NCBI GenBank assembly: GCA_030263455.1
Contig: SZOZ01000009.1
Span: 1 to 64,000, forward strand
Direction of reading: 5' to 3'
DNA: 64,000 nucleotides
Source: Synechococcales cyanobacterium CNB
Lineage (GTDB): Bacteria; Planctomycetota; Phycisphaerae; Phycisphaerales; UBA1924
Shown here: piece after piece, positions 21,600 to 29,254 of the stretch
Numbering within the stretch: the stretch's first letter is position 1
How the letters are laid out: each line of letters begins with the position of its first letter
Made by a program: the position numbers and the translations under genes
The notes under the pieces: generated by a model
What the model saw: the letters and a program-made list of their open reading frames with translations, nothing else
The model's database searches: none
Told to the model about the DNA's origin: nothing

Positions 21600-22676
21600 A
21601 TGAAGGGCTACACGAGGATGGCGGCGTCGGCGGTGGTGGCGCTTGCCGGGGTGTGCGCTGGCGCGGGGGCGGGCGGGCCGCCGACGGACCCGCTGGCGAC
21701 GATCCGAACGATGGACGACCTGCACGCCGCGGGGCCGACGAACGCCGCGCTGGTGTACTACCGCGCGATCATCGGCTTGCCGAGTTTCAACGACGGCGAC
21801 CTGAAGGCGGCGATGCTCGACGGGGACGAGTCGGTGATGACGCGCGAGGCTGCCGTGAAGAAGCTGGAGGAGTTGCAGGGCGCGATCAACACGTTCTGCC
21901 GCGCGGCCGCGCTGGAAGAGTGCGACTTCGGGCTGGATTTCGACCACGGGTTCGAGCTGCTGCTGCCGCACCTGGGGAAGATGCGGATGGCGGCGCGGCT
22001 GATCGCGAGCGATGCGGTGAGACTGGCGGAGGCGGGCGAGGCGGATGCGGCGGCTGCGCGGCTTGCCGCCCTGTACGGGATCGCGCGGCATGTGGCCGAC
22101 GACGGGACGCTGATCGGCAGTCTCGTCGGGGTATCGATCGCGTCGCTGGCGAACCAAGGCGTGGAGCGGCTGGTCAGCGAGGGGAAGGTGGGCGAGAAGG
22201 GGAAGGCCGCCCTGGTGTCGGCGTTCGAGCGGCTGGGCGACGACGATCCGTTCTTCATGCGGCGAGCGATCGCGATGGAAGGAGCGATCGTGAGGGTGTG
22301 GCTTTCGGACCTGATCGCGAAAGACGGGATGGAGCGATTCATCGGGTTCGTTTCGCCCGGAGGGATCGAAGCCGGGGAAGCGGCGCGGCTGCGCTCGCTG
22401 TCGCAGGCGGACGCGACGGCTGCGGTCGGTCACGCGGTGGAGTACTACGAGCACGCGTACGAGCTGTGGGAGAAGGCCGACGCGGTCGATCGGCTCGCCG
22501 CGCTGGGACAGGTGGCGACGGGAGGCGGGTACGGGCCGATCGGGAAGCACATCTGCGCCAGCGTGGCGAAGGCGTACGAGTCGGACCGGCGGGTGCGCGG
22601 CGAAACGGCGAGCGCGTTCCAGAAGGTGCGTGCGTACCGGCCGGCGCCGGGGACGGCGGTGAAGCCCGCGAGGTAG
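21600..22676 (+). CDS. Exported alpha-helical protein of unknown function
   Basis: A 358-residue protein with a signal peptide (about 1-24, ending AGAGA). The rest is rich in Ala, Glu, Asp and Leu and appears wholly helical, with a Cys pair (TFCRAAALEECDFG) about 30 residues before LRLIASDAVRLAEAGEADA-like helix pairs. No catalytic motif is seen and no family is recognised. GGAGGACACC precedes the ATG. It ends three bases before the sigma-factor gene, so it probably heads a three-gene unit with the sigma factor and the anti-sigma-like gene. Confidence 0.7.
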   Translation: MKGYTRMAASAVVALAGVCAGAGAGGPPTDPLATIRTMDDLHAAGPTNAALVYYRAIIGLPSFNDGDLKAAMLDGDESVMTREAAVKKLEELQGAINTFCRAAALEECDFGLDFDHGFELLLPHLGKMRMAARLIASDAVRLAEAGEADAAAARLAALYGIARHVADDGTLIGSLVGVSIASLANQGVERLVSEGKVGEKGKAALVSAFERLGDDDPFFMRRAIAMEGAIVRVWLSDLIAKDGMERFIGFVSPGGIEAGEAARLRSLSQADATAAVGHAVEYYEHAYELWEKADAVDRLAALGQVATGGGYGPIGKHICASVAKAYESDRRVRGETASAFQKVRAYRPAPGTAVKPAR

Positions 22677-22679
22677 CGA

Positions 22680-23261
22680 GTGGACGATCTGTGCACACTG
22701 CTGCTGAGAACGCACCGGGGCCACGAGCCGTCGGCGCGGCGCCTGTGGGAGGCGCAGGCGCCGCGGCTCGTTGCGGTTGCGCGGGCGGTGCTGGGGCGGC
22801 GATGCGGCGCGAACGACGCCGAGGACGCGGTGCAGGCGGTGTTCTGCCGCGTGCTGGAACTGGATAGACGATCGGTTCGGGCGGTGCGCGATCCGGGCGC
22901 GTGGCTGGCGCAGATGACGCGGCGAGAGTCGCTGAACATGCTGCGGGCGGCGAGAAGAGCAGCGGTGCGCGAGCGCGAACACGACGGCGGTCGAGCGATT
23001 GGAGCCTCGCAGCGCGAGGCGGGGCTGACGGCCGCGCTGGCGGCGCTGCCGAGGCACTTGCGGGAGGTTGTGGTGCTGCGGCACACGGCGGGGCTGACGT
23101 TCGAGCAGGTGTCGCTCACGCTGGGGGTGAACCGGAACACGGTGGCGTCGCGGCATCGGCTGGCGATGGAACGATTGCGGAACGCGTTGGGAGCGGACGG
23201 GGACGGGTCGAACACGGGACGAAGGAGCGAGCCATGCACGACGATCTCGAACGGCGGCTGA
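22680..23261 (+). CDS. ECF-type sigma-70 family factor
   Basis: A 193-residue sigma factor with region 2 (ANDAEDAVQAVFCRVLEL, about 40-60, then DPGAWLAQMTRRESLNMLR) and region 4 (LAALPRHLREVVVLRHTAGL, then EQVSLTLGVNRNTVASRHRL, about 118-160). It would direct RNA polymerase to a small regulon. It starts with GTG three bases after the preceding stop, and its last 28 bases overlap the next gene in another frame, which suggests translational coupling. The C-terminal 20 residues beyond region 4 are encoded in that overlap. The target promoters are unknown. Confidence 0.9.
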   Translation: MDDLCTLLLRTHRGHEPSARRLWEAQAPRLVAVARAVLGRRCGANDAEDAVQAVFCRVLELDRRSVRAVRDPGAWLAQMTRRESLNMLRAARRAAVREREHDGGRAIGASQREAGLTAALAALPRHLREVVVLRHTAGLTFEQVSLTLGVNRNTVASRHRLAMERLRNALGADGDGSNTGRRSEPCTTISNGG

Positions 23262-23611
23262 GCGGGATGACCAGCCACACGCCGCCCGTGCCGAAGACGT
23301 TCATCGGGCGCGTGCGGCGGCGGGGTCGGCGTCGGCGGGCTGCGATGGCGGGCGTGGCGGCGGGCGTGGTGGGTCTCGCTGCGCTGGCGGTTGTCGTGGG
23401 GCTGCCTTCGACGGGGCCGGCGGGGATTCGGGAGGACTCGCTGCCGATCGCCGGGGACGAGCCGCGAGGGTTGCCGGAGGAGGCCGTGTCGCTGGTCGGT
23501 TTCCGGAGTCTTGCGGACGGGAACGGTGCGGCTGCGGTGCGCAACGGGTTCGATGGGGAGCCGACGCTGGGGTGGTTGCGGTTTTCTGGGGAGTGGCTCG
23601 ACAGGCTGTGA
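23234..23611 (+). CDS. Single-pass membrane protein, probable anti-sigma partner
   Basis: A 125-residue protein: about 30 residues of cytoplasmic sequence (MHDDLERRLSGMTSHTPPVP), a strongly basic patch (RVRRRGRRRRAA), one membrane helix (GVAAGVVGLAALAVVVGL, about 40-60) and a short outer domain. Position and topology are those of a small anti-sigma factor anchored beside its ECF sigma. No zinc motif (H-x3-C-x2-C) is present, so it is not the ZAS type. GGAGCGAGCC precedes the ATG. The call is inferred from context. Confidence 0.65.
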   Translation: MHDDLERRLSGMTSHTPPVPKTFIGRVRRRGRRRRAAMAGVAAGVVGLAALAVVVGLPSTGPAGIREDSLPIAGDEPRGLPEEAVSLVGFRSLADGNGAAAVRNGFDGEPTLGWLRFSGEWLDRL

Positions 23612-23659
23612 GGTGGGCGGGTCTGGAGGGCACGTCGAGTTTGGGCCGATATCGTGGGC

Positions 23660-26563
23660 ATGGGACGCCGGCGTCTGAGTTGTGGTGCGCGCGTGGCGAT
23701 GGCGTTGGCGGCCGCGCTTGCGGGCGTGGGAGTGAGCGCGGGCGCACAACCGGATGGCGATGAAGAGGCGGTGTCGAGGCCGAGCGGTGCGGGACGGCTG
23801 GTGCGGGTGTTCGACTTCGAGGAGCGCGGGACGAACCCGCTTCCGATCCCGATGGGCTGGCTTCGGGCGCAGCACGACCCGCGTGTTCCGCGGGAGCGTC
23901 CGGGGTTCCCGCTGTGGAACGGGGCGGCGCTGGACTACGGGGTGGCGGCTCGCGGCGAGGGATCGGTGCGTCTGCCGGTGAGCGGCGGGAGCGCGAGCCT
24001 GCGTCTCGACCCGGGCGTGGTGCTGGTGTTTCCGGATGCGGACTACCTGGTGGTGGCGCAGGTGCGGACGGAGGGCGTGGAGCACGCGCGGGCGCGAGTG
24101 TCGGCGCGGTTCCTGGACGGCGAGGGGAGGCCGATCGCGGCGTCGGAGGCGCGGAGCGCCGCGCTGAGCACGGACGGCCGGTGGGAGCGGATCGAGGTGG
24201 TGCTGCCCGGGCTGCACTCGGACGCGGTGTCGTTGCAGATCGACCTGGAGTTGCTGCAGCCGCGCGAGCACGAACCGCGCGCGCACGAGCGTTTCGAGGT
24301 CTGGCCGGAGGACTTCTCGGGTTCGGCGTGGTTCGACGACGTGGCGATCATCCAGTTGCCGAAGGTGGAGTTGAGCACGGCGTCGCCGGGGAACGTGGTG
24401 GCGTACCCGGAGTCGCCCGAGTTGACGCTGCACGTGCGCGATCTGACGGGGGAGCGGGTGCGCAGCCGCGTCGCGGTGTACGACGCGCGGGGTCGGCAGA
24501 TCGACGAGCGGACGGACGAGTTCGGCGGGGGGCGAGCGACGATCCCGTGGCGTCCGGCGCTCGACGGGTACGGGTGGTACCGGGCGATCGCGGAACTGCA
24601 CACCGAAGAGGGACGGATCGGCTCGGCGTTCGTGGACTTTGCGTACGTGGAGCAGGTGTTGCCGGTCGCGCCGCGGTATGGGGGGCGCGACTCGGCGGGC
24701 AGGCGCGGCTCGACGATCGCGGGATCGCCCGACCGGGCGCGGTTCGGCCTGACGGTGCGGGAGTTGCACCCGCTGGTCACGCATGAACTGGTGGAACTGA
24801 CGCGTCGTGCGGGGACGGGTTCGATCTCGCTGCCGTTGTGGAGCGCGGACCTGGGGGTGGACGGGCTGGAGTCGCGGCTGAGCGTGGTCGAGCCGCTGCT
24901 GGGCGCGTTGTACGCGGACTGGCAGCGGCTCTCGATCGTGCTGCCGGTGGTGCCGGAGGAGTTGGCGGCGTCGTCGGGGGTGGGGCCTGAGGACGTGGCG
25001 GGGGCGCTCGCGTCCGGGACGGCGTGGGAGCCGTATCTGGCGGATGCGCTGTACCGGCTGGGGCAGAAGGTACAGCGTTGGGAGTTGGGGCCGCCGGGTT
25101 CGGAGTTCGCCGCGTTGCGTCCCGGGCTGGGTGAGGCGTTGCGCGCGGCGCGTTCGGGGATGTCGCGGTTTGCGGCCGCGCCGGCGTTGGCGGCGGGGTG
25201 GCGCGCGGACCTTCCGGCATCCGAGCCGCTGCTGGAGCAGCACTCGGGTTTGAACGCGCTGAGTGTGTTGGTGGAGCCGGACCTGCCGCCGGACGCGATC
25301 GCGAGTCTTGCGGAGGGGTGGGCCGCGCCGCTGGCGGGCGGAGCGGACGCGACGGGGCGTCCTGACCTGTCGCTGGTGATCGGGACGCTGGATGGGGACG
25401 TGTACGGGCACCGGGCGGTGGCGGACGACTACGTGAAGCGGGCGGTGCTGTTCTGGGCGTCGTTCGAGCGTCGGACGAACGAGTATGGTGACGCTCGGAA
25501 CCGGCTGGTGGTTGAGGCGCCGTGGCGTGTGGTGGGCGACCGGAGGCCGCGGGTGATGCCGACGGCTGCGCTGCCCGCGCTGCGCGCGACCGTGGGCCGG
25601 CTGGCGGACCGTGAGGTGGTGGCGGAGTGGCCCGTGGCGGAGGGCGTGCGGTGCTACGTGCTCGCGCCCGCGCCGTGGGCGTCGTCGCAGAGGGGGGGGG
25701 CGATCGTGGCGTGGCTGGAGCAGCCGCGCGAGCGGGGGAGCGTGGCGATCGAGGCGACGCTGGGCGAGGGAGCAATCACGGCGTTCGACGTGTACGGGAA
25801 TGCGAGCGTGGTCGAGCCGGAACGTTCGGCGGACGGGCTTCGGCTGGTGCATCGGGTGCCGATCGGGGCATCGCCGACGTTCGTGGAGGGGATCGACGCG
25901 GACCTGGTGCGGTTCCTGGCGTCGGTGCGGATCGACCCGACGGAGGTGCAGTCGGCGGCGACGGAGCGGGAGCACCTGGTGGTGTTCAACAACCCGTGGC
26001 CGGTGGGGTTGATGGGGCGGATGATCGTGGTCAGCCCGGGCGGGTATCACGGCGACGCGTCGGTGAGCGAGCGGCAGTGGAGCATCACGCCGCGGACGGC
26101 GGCGTTCAGCGCCGCGCCCGGGGAACGCGTGACGATCCCGCTTTCGGTGGCGATGAGGCCGACGGAAGAGGCGGGACCGGTGCGATTCGTGCTGGACTTC
26201 CACCTGCGCGCGACGGCGGACTACGGCTGGGTGCGCGTGGCCTCGACGGCGGAACTGGGCGTCACGGGGCTGGAACTGGACATCGTGGCGCGGCCTGCGC
26301 CGGGGCCGGAGGGGCCGCACGTGGTCGTCGAGGCGGTGATCACGAACTCGAGCGACGAACCGATCACGCTCGAAGCGTCGGCGACCGCGCCGGGATACCC
26401 GCGGGCGCGCACGGCGGTGACGGAACTCGGGCCTGGCGAGCAGACCGTGCGGGCGTTCCCGTTCCAGGATGGGATGCAACGGCTGCACGGGCAGCGCGTG
26501 GTGGTGAGCGTGTCGGCGATCGACGGGTCGGCGCGGCTCAACAAGGGCGTGAGCGTGCCATAG
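23660..26563 (+). CDS. Large exported beta-sandwich/TIM-like protein, possible glycan-active
   Basis: A 967-residue protein with a signal peptide (RVAMALAAALAGVGVSAGAQ). Residues about 35-230 look like a carbohydrate-binding beta sandwich (VFDFEERGTNPLPIPMGW through SGSAWFDDVAIIQLP). A second beta region covers about 235-330. The middle (about 350-640) is alpha/beta with LYRLGQKVQRWELGPPGSEF, reminiscent of the WELGNEP strand of clan-A glycosidases, but the acid/base pair is not evident. The C-terminal quarter has two more beta domains. No sorting tail is seen. An ATG six bases after a GTG start was used. Function unknown; glycoside-hydrolase-like is a weak inference. Confidence 0.65.
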   Translation: MGRRRLSCGARVAMALAAALAGVGVSAGAQPDGDEEAVSRPSGAGRLVRVFDFEERGTNPLPIPMGWLRAQHDPRVPRERPGFPLWNGAALDYGVAARGEGSVRLPVSGGSASLRLDPGVVLVFPDADYLVVAQVRTEGVEHARARVSARFLDGEGRPIAASEARSAALSTDGRWERIEVVLPGLHSDAVSLQIDLELLQPREHEPRAHERFEVWPEDFSGSAWFDDVAIIQLPKVELSTASPGNVVAYPESPELTLHVRDLTGERVRSRVAVYDARGRQIDERTDEFGGGRATIPWRPALDGYGWYRAIAELHTEEGRIGSAFVDFAYVEQVLPVAPRYGGRDSAGRRGSTIAGSPDRARFGLTVRELHPLVTHELVELTRRAGTGSISLPLWSADLGVDGLESRLSVVEPLLGALYADWQRLSIVLPVVPEELAASSGVGPEDVAGALASGTAWEPYLADALYRLGQKVQRWELGPPGSEFAALRPGLGEALRAARSGMSRFAAAPALAAGWRADLPASEPLLEQHSGLNALSVLVEPDLPPDAIASLAEGWAAPLAGGADATGRPDLSLVIGTLDGDVYGHRAVADDYVKRAVLFWASFERRTNEYGDARNRLVVEAPWRVVGDRRPRVMPTAALPALRATVGRLADREVVAEWPVAEGVRCYVLAPAPWASSQRGGAIVAWLEQPRERGSVAIEATLGEGAITAFDVYGNASVVEPERSADGLRLVHRVPIGASPTFVEGIDADLVRFLASVRIDPTEVQSAATEREHLVVFNNPWPVGLMGRMIVVSPGGYHGDASVSERQWSITPRTAAFSAAPGERVTIPLSVAMRPTEEAGPVRFVLDFHLRATADYGWVRVASTAELGVTGLELDIVARPAPGPEGPHVVVEAVITNSSDEPITLEASATAPGYPRARTAVTELGPGEQTVRAFPFQDGMQRLHGQRVVVSVSAIDGSARLNKGVSVP

Positions 26564-26580
26564 GCATGAGGGCGTCGTGC

Positions 26581-26605
26581 GCGGTCTGAAGCCCGCGGCT
26601 CCGAG
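26581..26605 (+). repeat. Dispersed repeat family 3, copy 1
   Basis: GCGGTCTGAAGCCCGCGGCT, then CCGAG. It nearly matches the copy at 27494-27518 in the same orientation. Its arms pair imperfectly around GA. Confidence 0.55.
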
Positions 26606-26645
26606 AGAGGGAAGGAGACTGGGCTTGCGCGGCCCCGCCCCGGCC

Positions 26646-27446
26646 CTAGCGCTTGCCGAGGACGAAGATGGCGTAGCCGGGTTCGTGGGCGAAGGCGTCG
26701 TCGCCGTGTTCATCGACGACGGCGAGCACGCACAATGGTGAGCGAGCGATGACGCCGAGCCATTGTGAGAGGTTGTAGGTTCGCAAGCGGTAGGTAGCGT
26801 CGCGGTGCTCGACTCGTCCTCGGCGCGTGATGGTGAGATGGCTGACGACGAGTTCGGAGCGAGGCTCGGGATTGGCGGCGTCGCCGGGTGGGAGGTATTG
26901 GACGACCTGATGGACGTGCGTATCGCCACGGCGTCCTTGCCAGTGGTCCTCGGACGGTTGTTCGCAGCGGTAGGCGGTGATGCTAAGCCCGACAGCGTAG
27001 ACGCCGCCGGGGCGGAGGACGTGGGCGATCTCTCGGAGGTGCGCGGCGAGCGAGCGGCCATCAGGGAGATGACGGATGGTGTTGATGAGGCAGAAGGCGA
27101 ACGAGATGGAGCCTGCGTTGACGAAGGCCGAGAGGTCTGTCATGTCGCCGAGTTCGATGCGCCAGCGGGCGGAAGAGCGGATGGCGCGGAGGCGGGCCCG
27201 GGCGTACTCGACCGAGGCGGGGTGGATGTCGATGCCGATGCAGTCGATGCCGCGGCGGACGGCGGCGCGGAGGCAGCGCGCCGTGCCGCAGGCTGGTTCG
27301 AGCCAGGTTCCGCGACCGGGTCGCCAGCGAGGGAGGAAGCGTCGGCAGATGGATTCGAGGCCTGCGACTTCTTCGGCGGTGCCGTCGGCGTGGAGGATGT
27401 CGTAGATGCGAGGGTCGTCGTAGAAGCCTCCGCCGGTGGTGTCCAT
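26646..27446 (-). CDS. Class I SAM-dependent methyltransferase
   Basis: A 266-residue protein with the class I methyltransferase fold. Motif I is TWLEPACGTARCLRAAVRRG (residues about 46-65); the acidic end of strand 2 is CIGIDIHPASVEYAR; RIELGDMTDLSAF is motif II; and LREIAHVLRPGGVYAVGLSI is the post-III helix-strand. The N terminus FYDDPRIYDILHADG is like that of small-molecule methyltransferases of this class. The C-terminal domain (EPRSELVVSHLTITRRG through NLSQWLGVI) is a beta-rich cap that should select the substrate, which is unknown. Direct repeats flank the gene on both sides. Confidence 0.82.
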   Translation of the reverse strand: MDTTGGGFYDDPRIYDILHADGTAEEVAGLESICRRFLPRWRPGRGTWLEPACGTARCLRAAVRRGIDCIGIDIHPASVEYARARLRAIRSSARWRIELGDMTDLSAFVNAGSISFAFCLINTIRHLPDGRSLAAHLREIAHVLRPGGVYAVGLSITAYRCEQPSEDHWQGRRGDTHVHQVVQYLPPGDAANPEPRSELVVSHLTITRRGRVEHRDATYRLRTYNLSQWLGVIARSPLCVLAVVDEHGDDAFAHEPGYAIFVLGKR

Positions 27447-27493
27447 GTGGGGGCAGAGTAGGAAGGCGAGTAGAGAGAGTGGAGAAGGGGCGC

Positions 27494-27518
27494 GCGGACT
27501 GAAGTCCGCGGCTCGGAG
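27494..27518 (+). repeat. Dispersed repeat family 3, copy 2
   Basis: GCGGACT and AGTCCGC form a perfect seven-pair stem around GA, followed by GGCTCGGAG. It has the same orientation as the copy at 26581, and the two bracket the methyltransferase gene. Confidence 0.6.
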
Positions 27519-27541
27519 CCGGGGGGCGTGCGGGGGCGGGA

Positions 27542-29254
27542 TCAGTGGAGGACGCGGTAGACCTCGGCCTGATCGGTGAGGCCCTGGGCGACCTTCTCGG
27601 CGGCGTCGTCGCGCATGGGGTGGAAGCCCGCGTCCACGGCGGCCTGATAGAGGGTGACGCCGTCGGCGCGCCGGGCGGTGAGCCGACGGAGTTCGTCGTT
27701 CATGGACATGATCTCGTAGACGGCGACGCGGCCGCGATAGCCAGCACCGAAGCAGGCGTCGCAGCGTGCGCCGTCGTGGGTCTGCGCGCCGCCGCAGGCG
27801 GGGCAGACACGGCGCACGAGGCGCTGGGCGAGGACGGCGAGCAGGCAGGAAGTGACGAGGTACGGCTCGACGCCGATGTCGATGAGGCGGGGGATCGCGC
27901 TCGGTGCGTCGTTGGTGTGGAGCGTGGCGAGGACGAGGTGGCCGGTGAGGGAGGCCTGGATGGCGAGTTGCGCGGTTTCCTTGTCGCGGATTTCACCGAC
28001 GAGGATGACGTCCGGGTCCTGGCGGAGGAGGGCGCGGAGGCCTGTGGCGAAGGTGACACCGCGCTTGGGGTTCACCTGCATCTGGCTGATACCGTCGAGG
28101 TGGTATTCGACGGGGTCTTCGATGGTCATGACGTTGCGTGAGCCGCGATCGACGCGGCCGAGGGCGGCGTAGAGGGTGGTGGTCTTGCCTGAGCCGGTGG
28201 GTCCGGTGACGAGGATCATGCCTGTGGGGCGGTCGATGAGGTCGAGGAGCTGGGCCTGCATGCGCTTGGCCATGCCGATCTCGTCGAGGGAGAGCTGGGT
28301 CTGGCTCTGGTCGAGGAGTCGGAGGACGAGGCGCTCGCCGAAGACGGTGGGGATGCAGGAGAGGCGGACGTCGACCTTCTTCTGGCCGATGCGGACGGAG
28401 GTGTGGCCGTCCTGCGGGCTGTGTCGGTTGGCGATGTCAAGTTCGGTCATGACCTTCATGCGGCTGGAGATGGCTGCCGCGAGGGACATGGGGGGCGTGA
28501 AGGCATCGACGAGCATGCCGTCGATGCGGAATCGGATGACGAGGCGGTTCTCCTGGGGGTGGACGTGGACGTCGCTCGCTCGGCGGCGGAGGGCCTCGAA
28601 GAGGATCATGTTGACGAGGCGGATGACGGGCGTCTGGCGAGCGAGGGAGAGGAGGTCGGTGGAGGAGGAGAGGCCGGCGGCGGCGGACTCGATGGCGGAC
28701 TGGTCGAGGGGAAGCTCCTCGATGATCTCGGTGACGAGGTCGCCGCGCTGCTCGTAGCCGCGGTTGAGGACGTTGGCGACGGCGACGCGGGGGGCGAGGA
28801 CGATGCGCAGGGGCATGGAGAGGAGGTCTTCAACGAGGTTGAAGACGGCGGGCTGCATGGGCTGGCTGGTGACGACGGTCATGGTCTGGCCGTCGCTGGA
28901 GAGGCCCGCGACCTGCTGCTGGCGTGCGAGGTCGGCGGGGACGACCTCGTAGAAGCGGCTGGCGGAGTCCTGGAGGCGTGGCTCGGGGTCGAAGGGGAGG
29001 CCGGTGCGTTCGGCGAGGCGTGAGAGGGCCTGCTGCTCGTCCATGGCGAGCATGGCGAGCATGACGTCCCAGGGGTCGGAGTCGGAGCCTTCTGCGCGGG
29101 GGAACTGACGGAGTTTGTCGGGGCTGACGCGGAGCGGGCCGAGGAGGTCGGCGACGCGGGAGAACTCGTCGGCGGCGAGCGCGCGCGCGGGGGTGGTGGC
29201 GGCGCGTGGGCCGTTGGTTCGCTCGCCGGGGCCGAGGAGTCGGCGGATGCGCAT
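27542..29254 (-). CDS. gspE: Type II secretion/type IV pilus assembly ATPase (GspE/PilB)
   Basis: A 570-residue secretion ATPase. Residues about 60-165 form the N-terminal MshEN-like domain. The motor domain has Walker A GPTGSGKTT (351-359), the Asp box MTIEDPVEYHL, Walker B DVILVGEIRD (415-424) and the His box TGHLVLATLHTND. A zinc-binding tetracysteine loop follows (C484, C487, C498, C501), typical of GspE and PilB. It would power pseudopilus or pilus assembly at the inner membrane. Its ATG shares one base with the gspD stop (TGATG), so the two are coupled. No GspF, GspG or other component is in the window. Confidence 0.95.
   Translation of the reverse strand: MRIRRLLGPGERTNGPRAATTPARALAADEFSRVADLLGPLRVSPDKLRQFPRAEGSDSDPWDVMLAMLAMDEQQALSRLAERTGLPFDPEPRLQDSASRFYEVVPADLARQQQVAGLSSDGQTMTVVTSQPMQPAVFNLVEDLLSMPLRIVLAPRVAVANVLNRGYEQRGDLVTEIIEELPLDQSAIESAAAGLSSSTDLLSLARQTPVIRLVNMILFEALRRRASDVHVHPQENRLVIRFRIDGMLVDAFTPPMSLAAAISSRMKVMTELDIANRHSPQDGHTSVRIGQKKVDVRLSCIPTVFGERLVLRLLDQSQTQLSLDEIGMAKRMQAQLLDLIDRPTGMILVTGPTGSGKTTTLYAALGRVDRGSRNVMTIEDPVEYHLDGISQMQVNPKRGVTFATGLRALLRQDPDVILVGEIRDKETAQLAIQASLTGHLVLATLHTNDAPSAIPRLIDIGVEPYLVTSCLLAVLAQRLVRRVCPACGGAQTHDGARCDACFGAGYRGRVAVYEIMSMNDELRRLTARRADGVTLYQAAVDAGFHPMRDDAAEKVAQGLTDQAEVYRVLH

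Noticed and set aside
22445-27061. Very long open frame on the minus strand opposite the sigma factor and large exported protein
   Set aside because: It is rich in Arg, Pro and His and arises from GC bias of the real plus-strand genes; no motif or ribosome site supports it.
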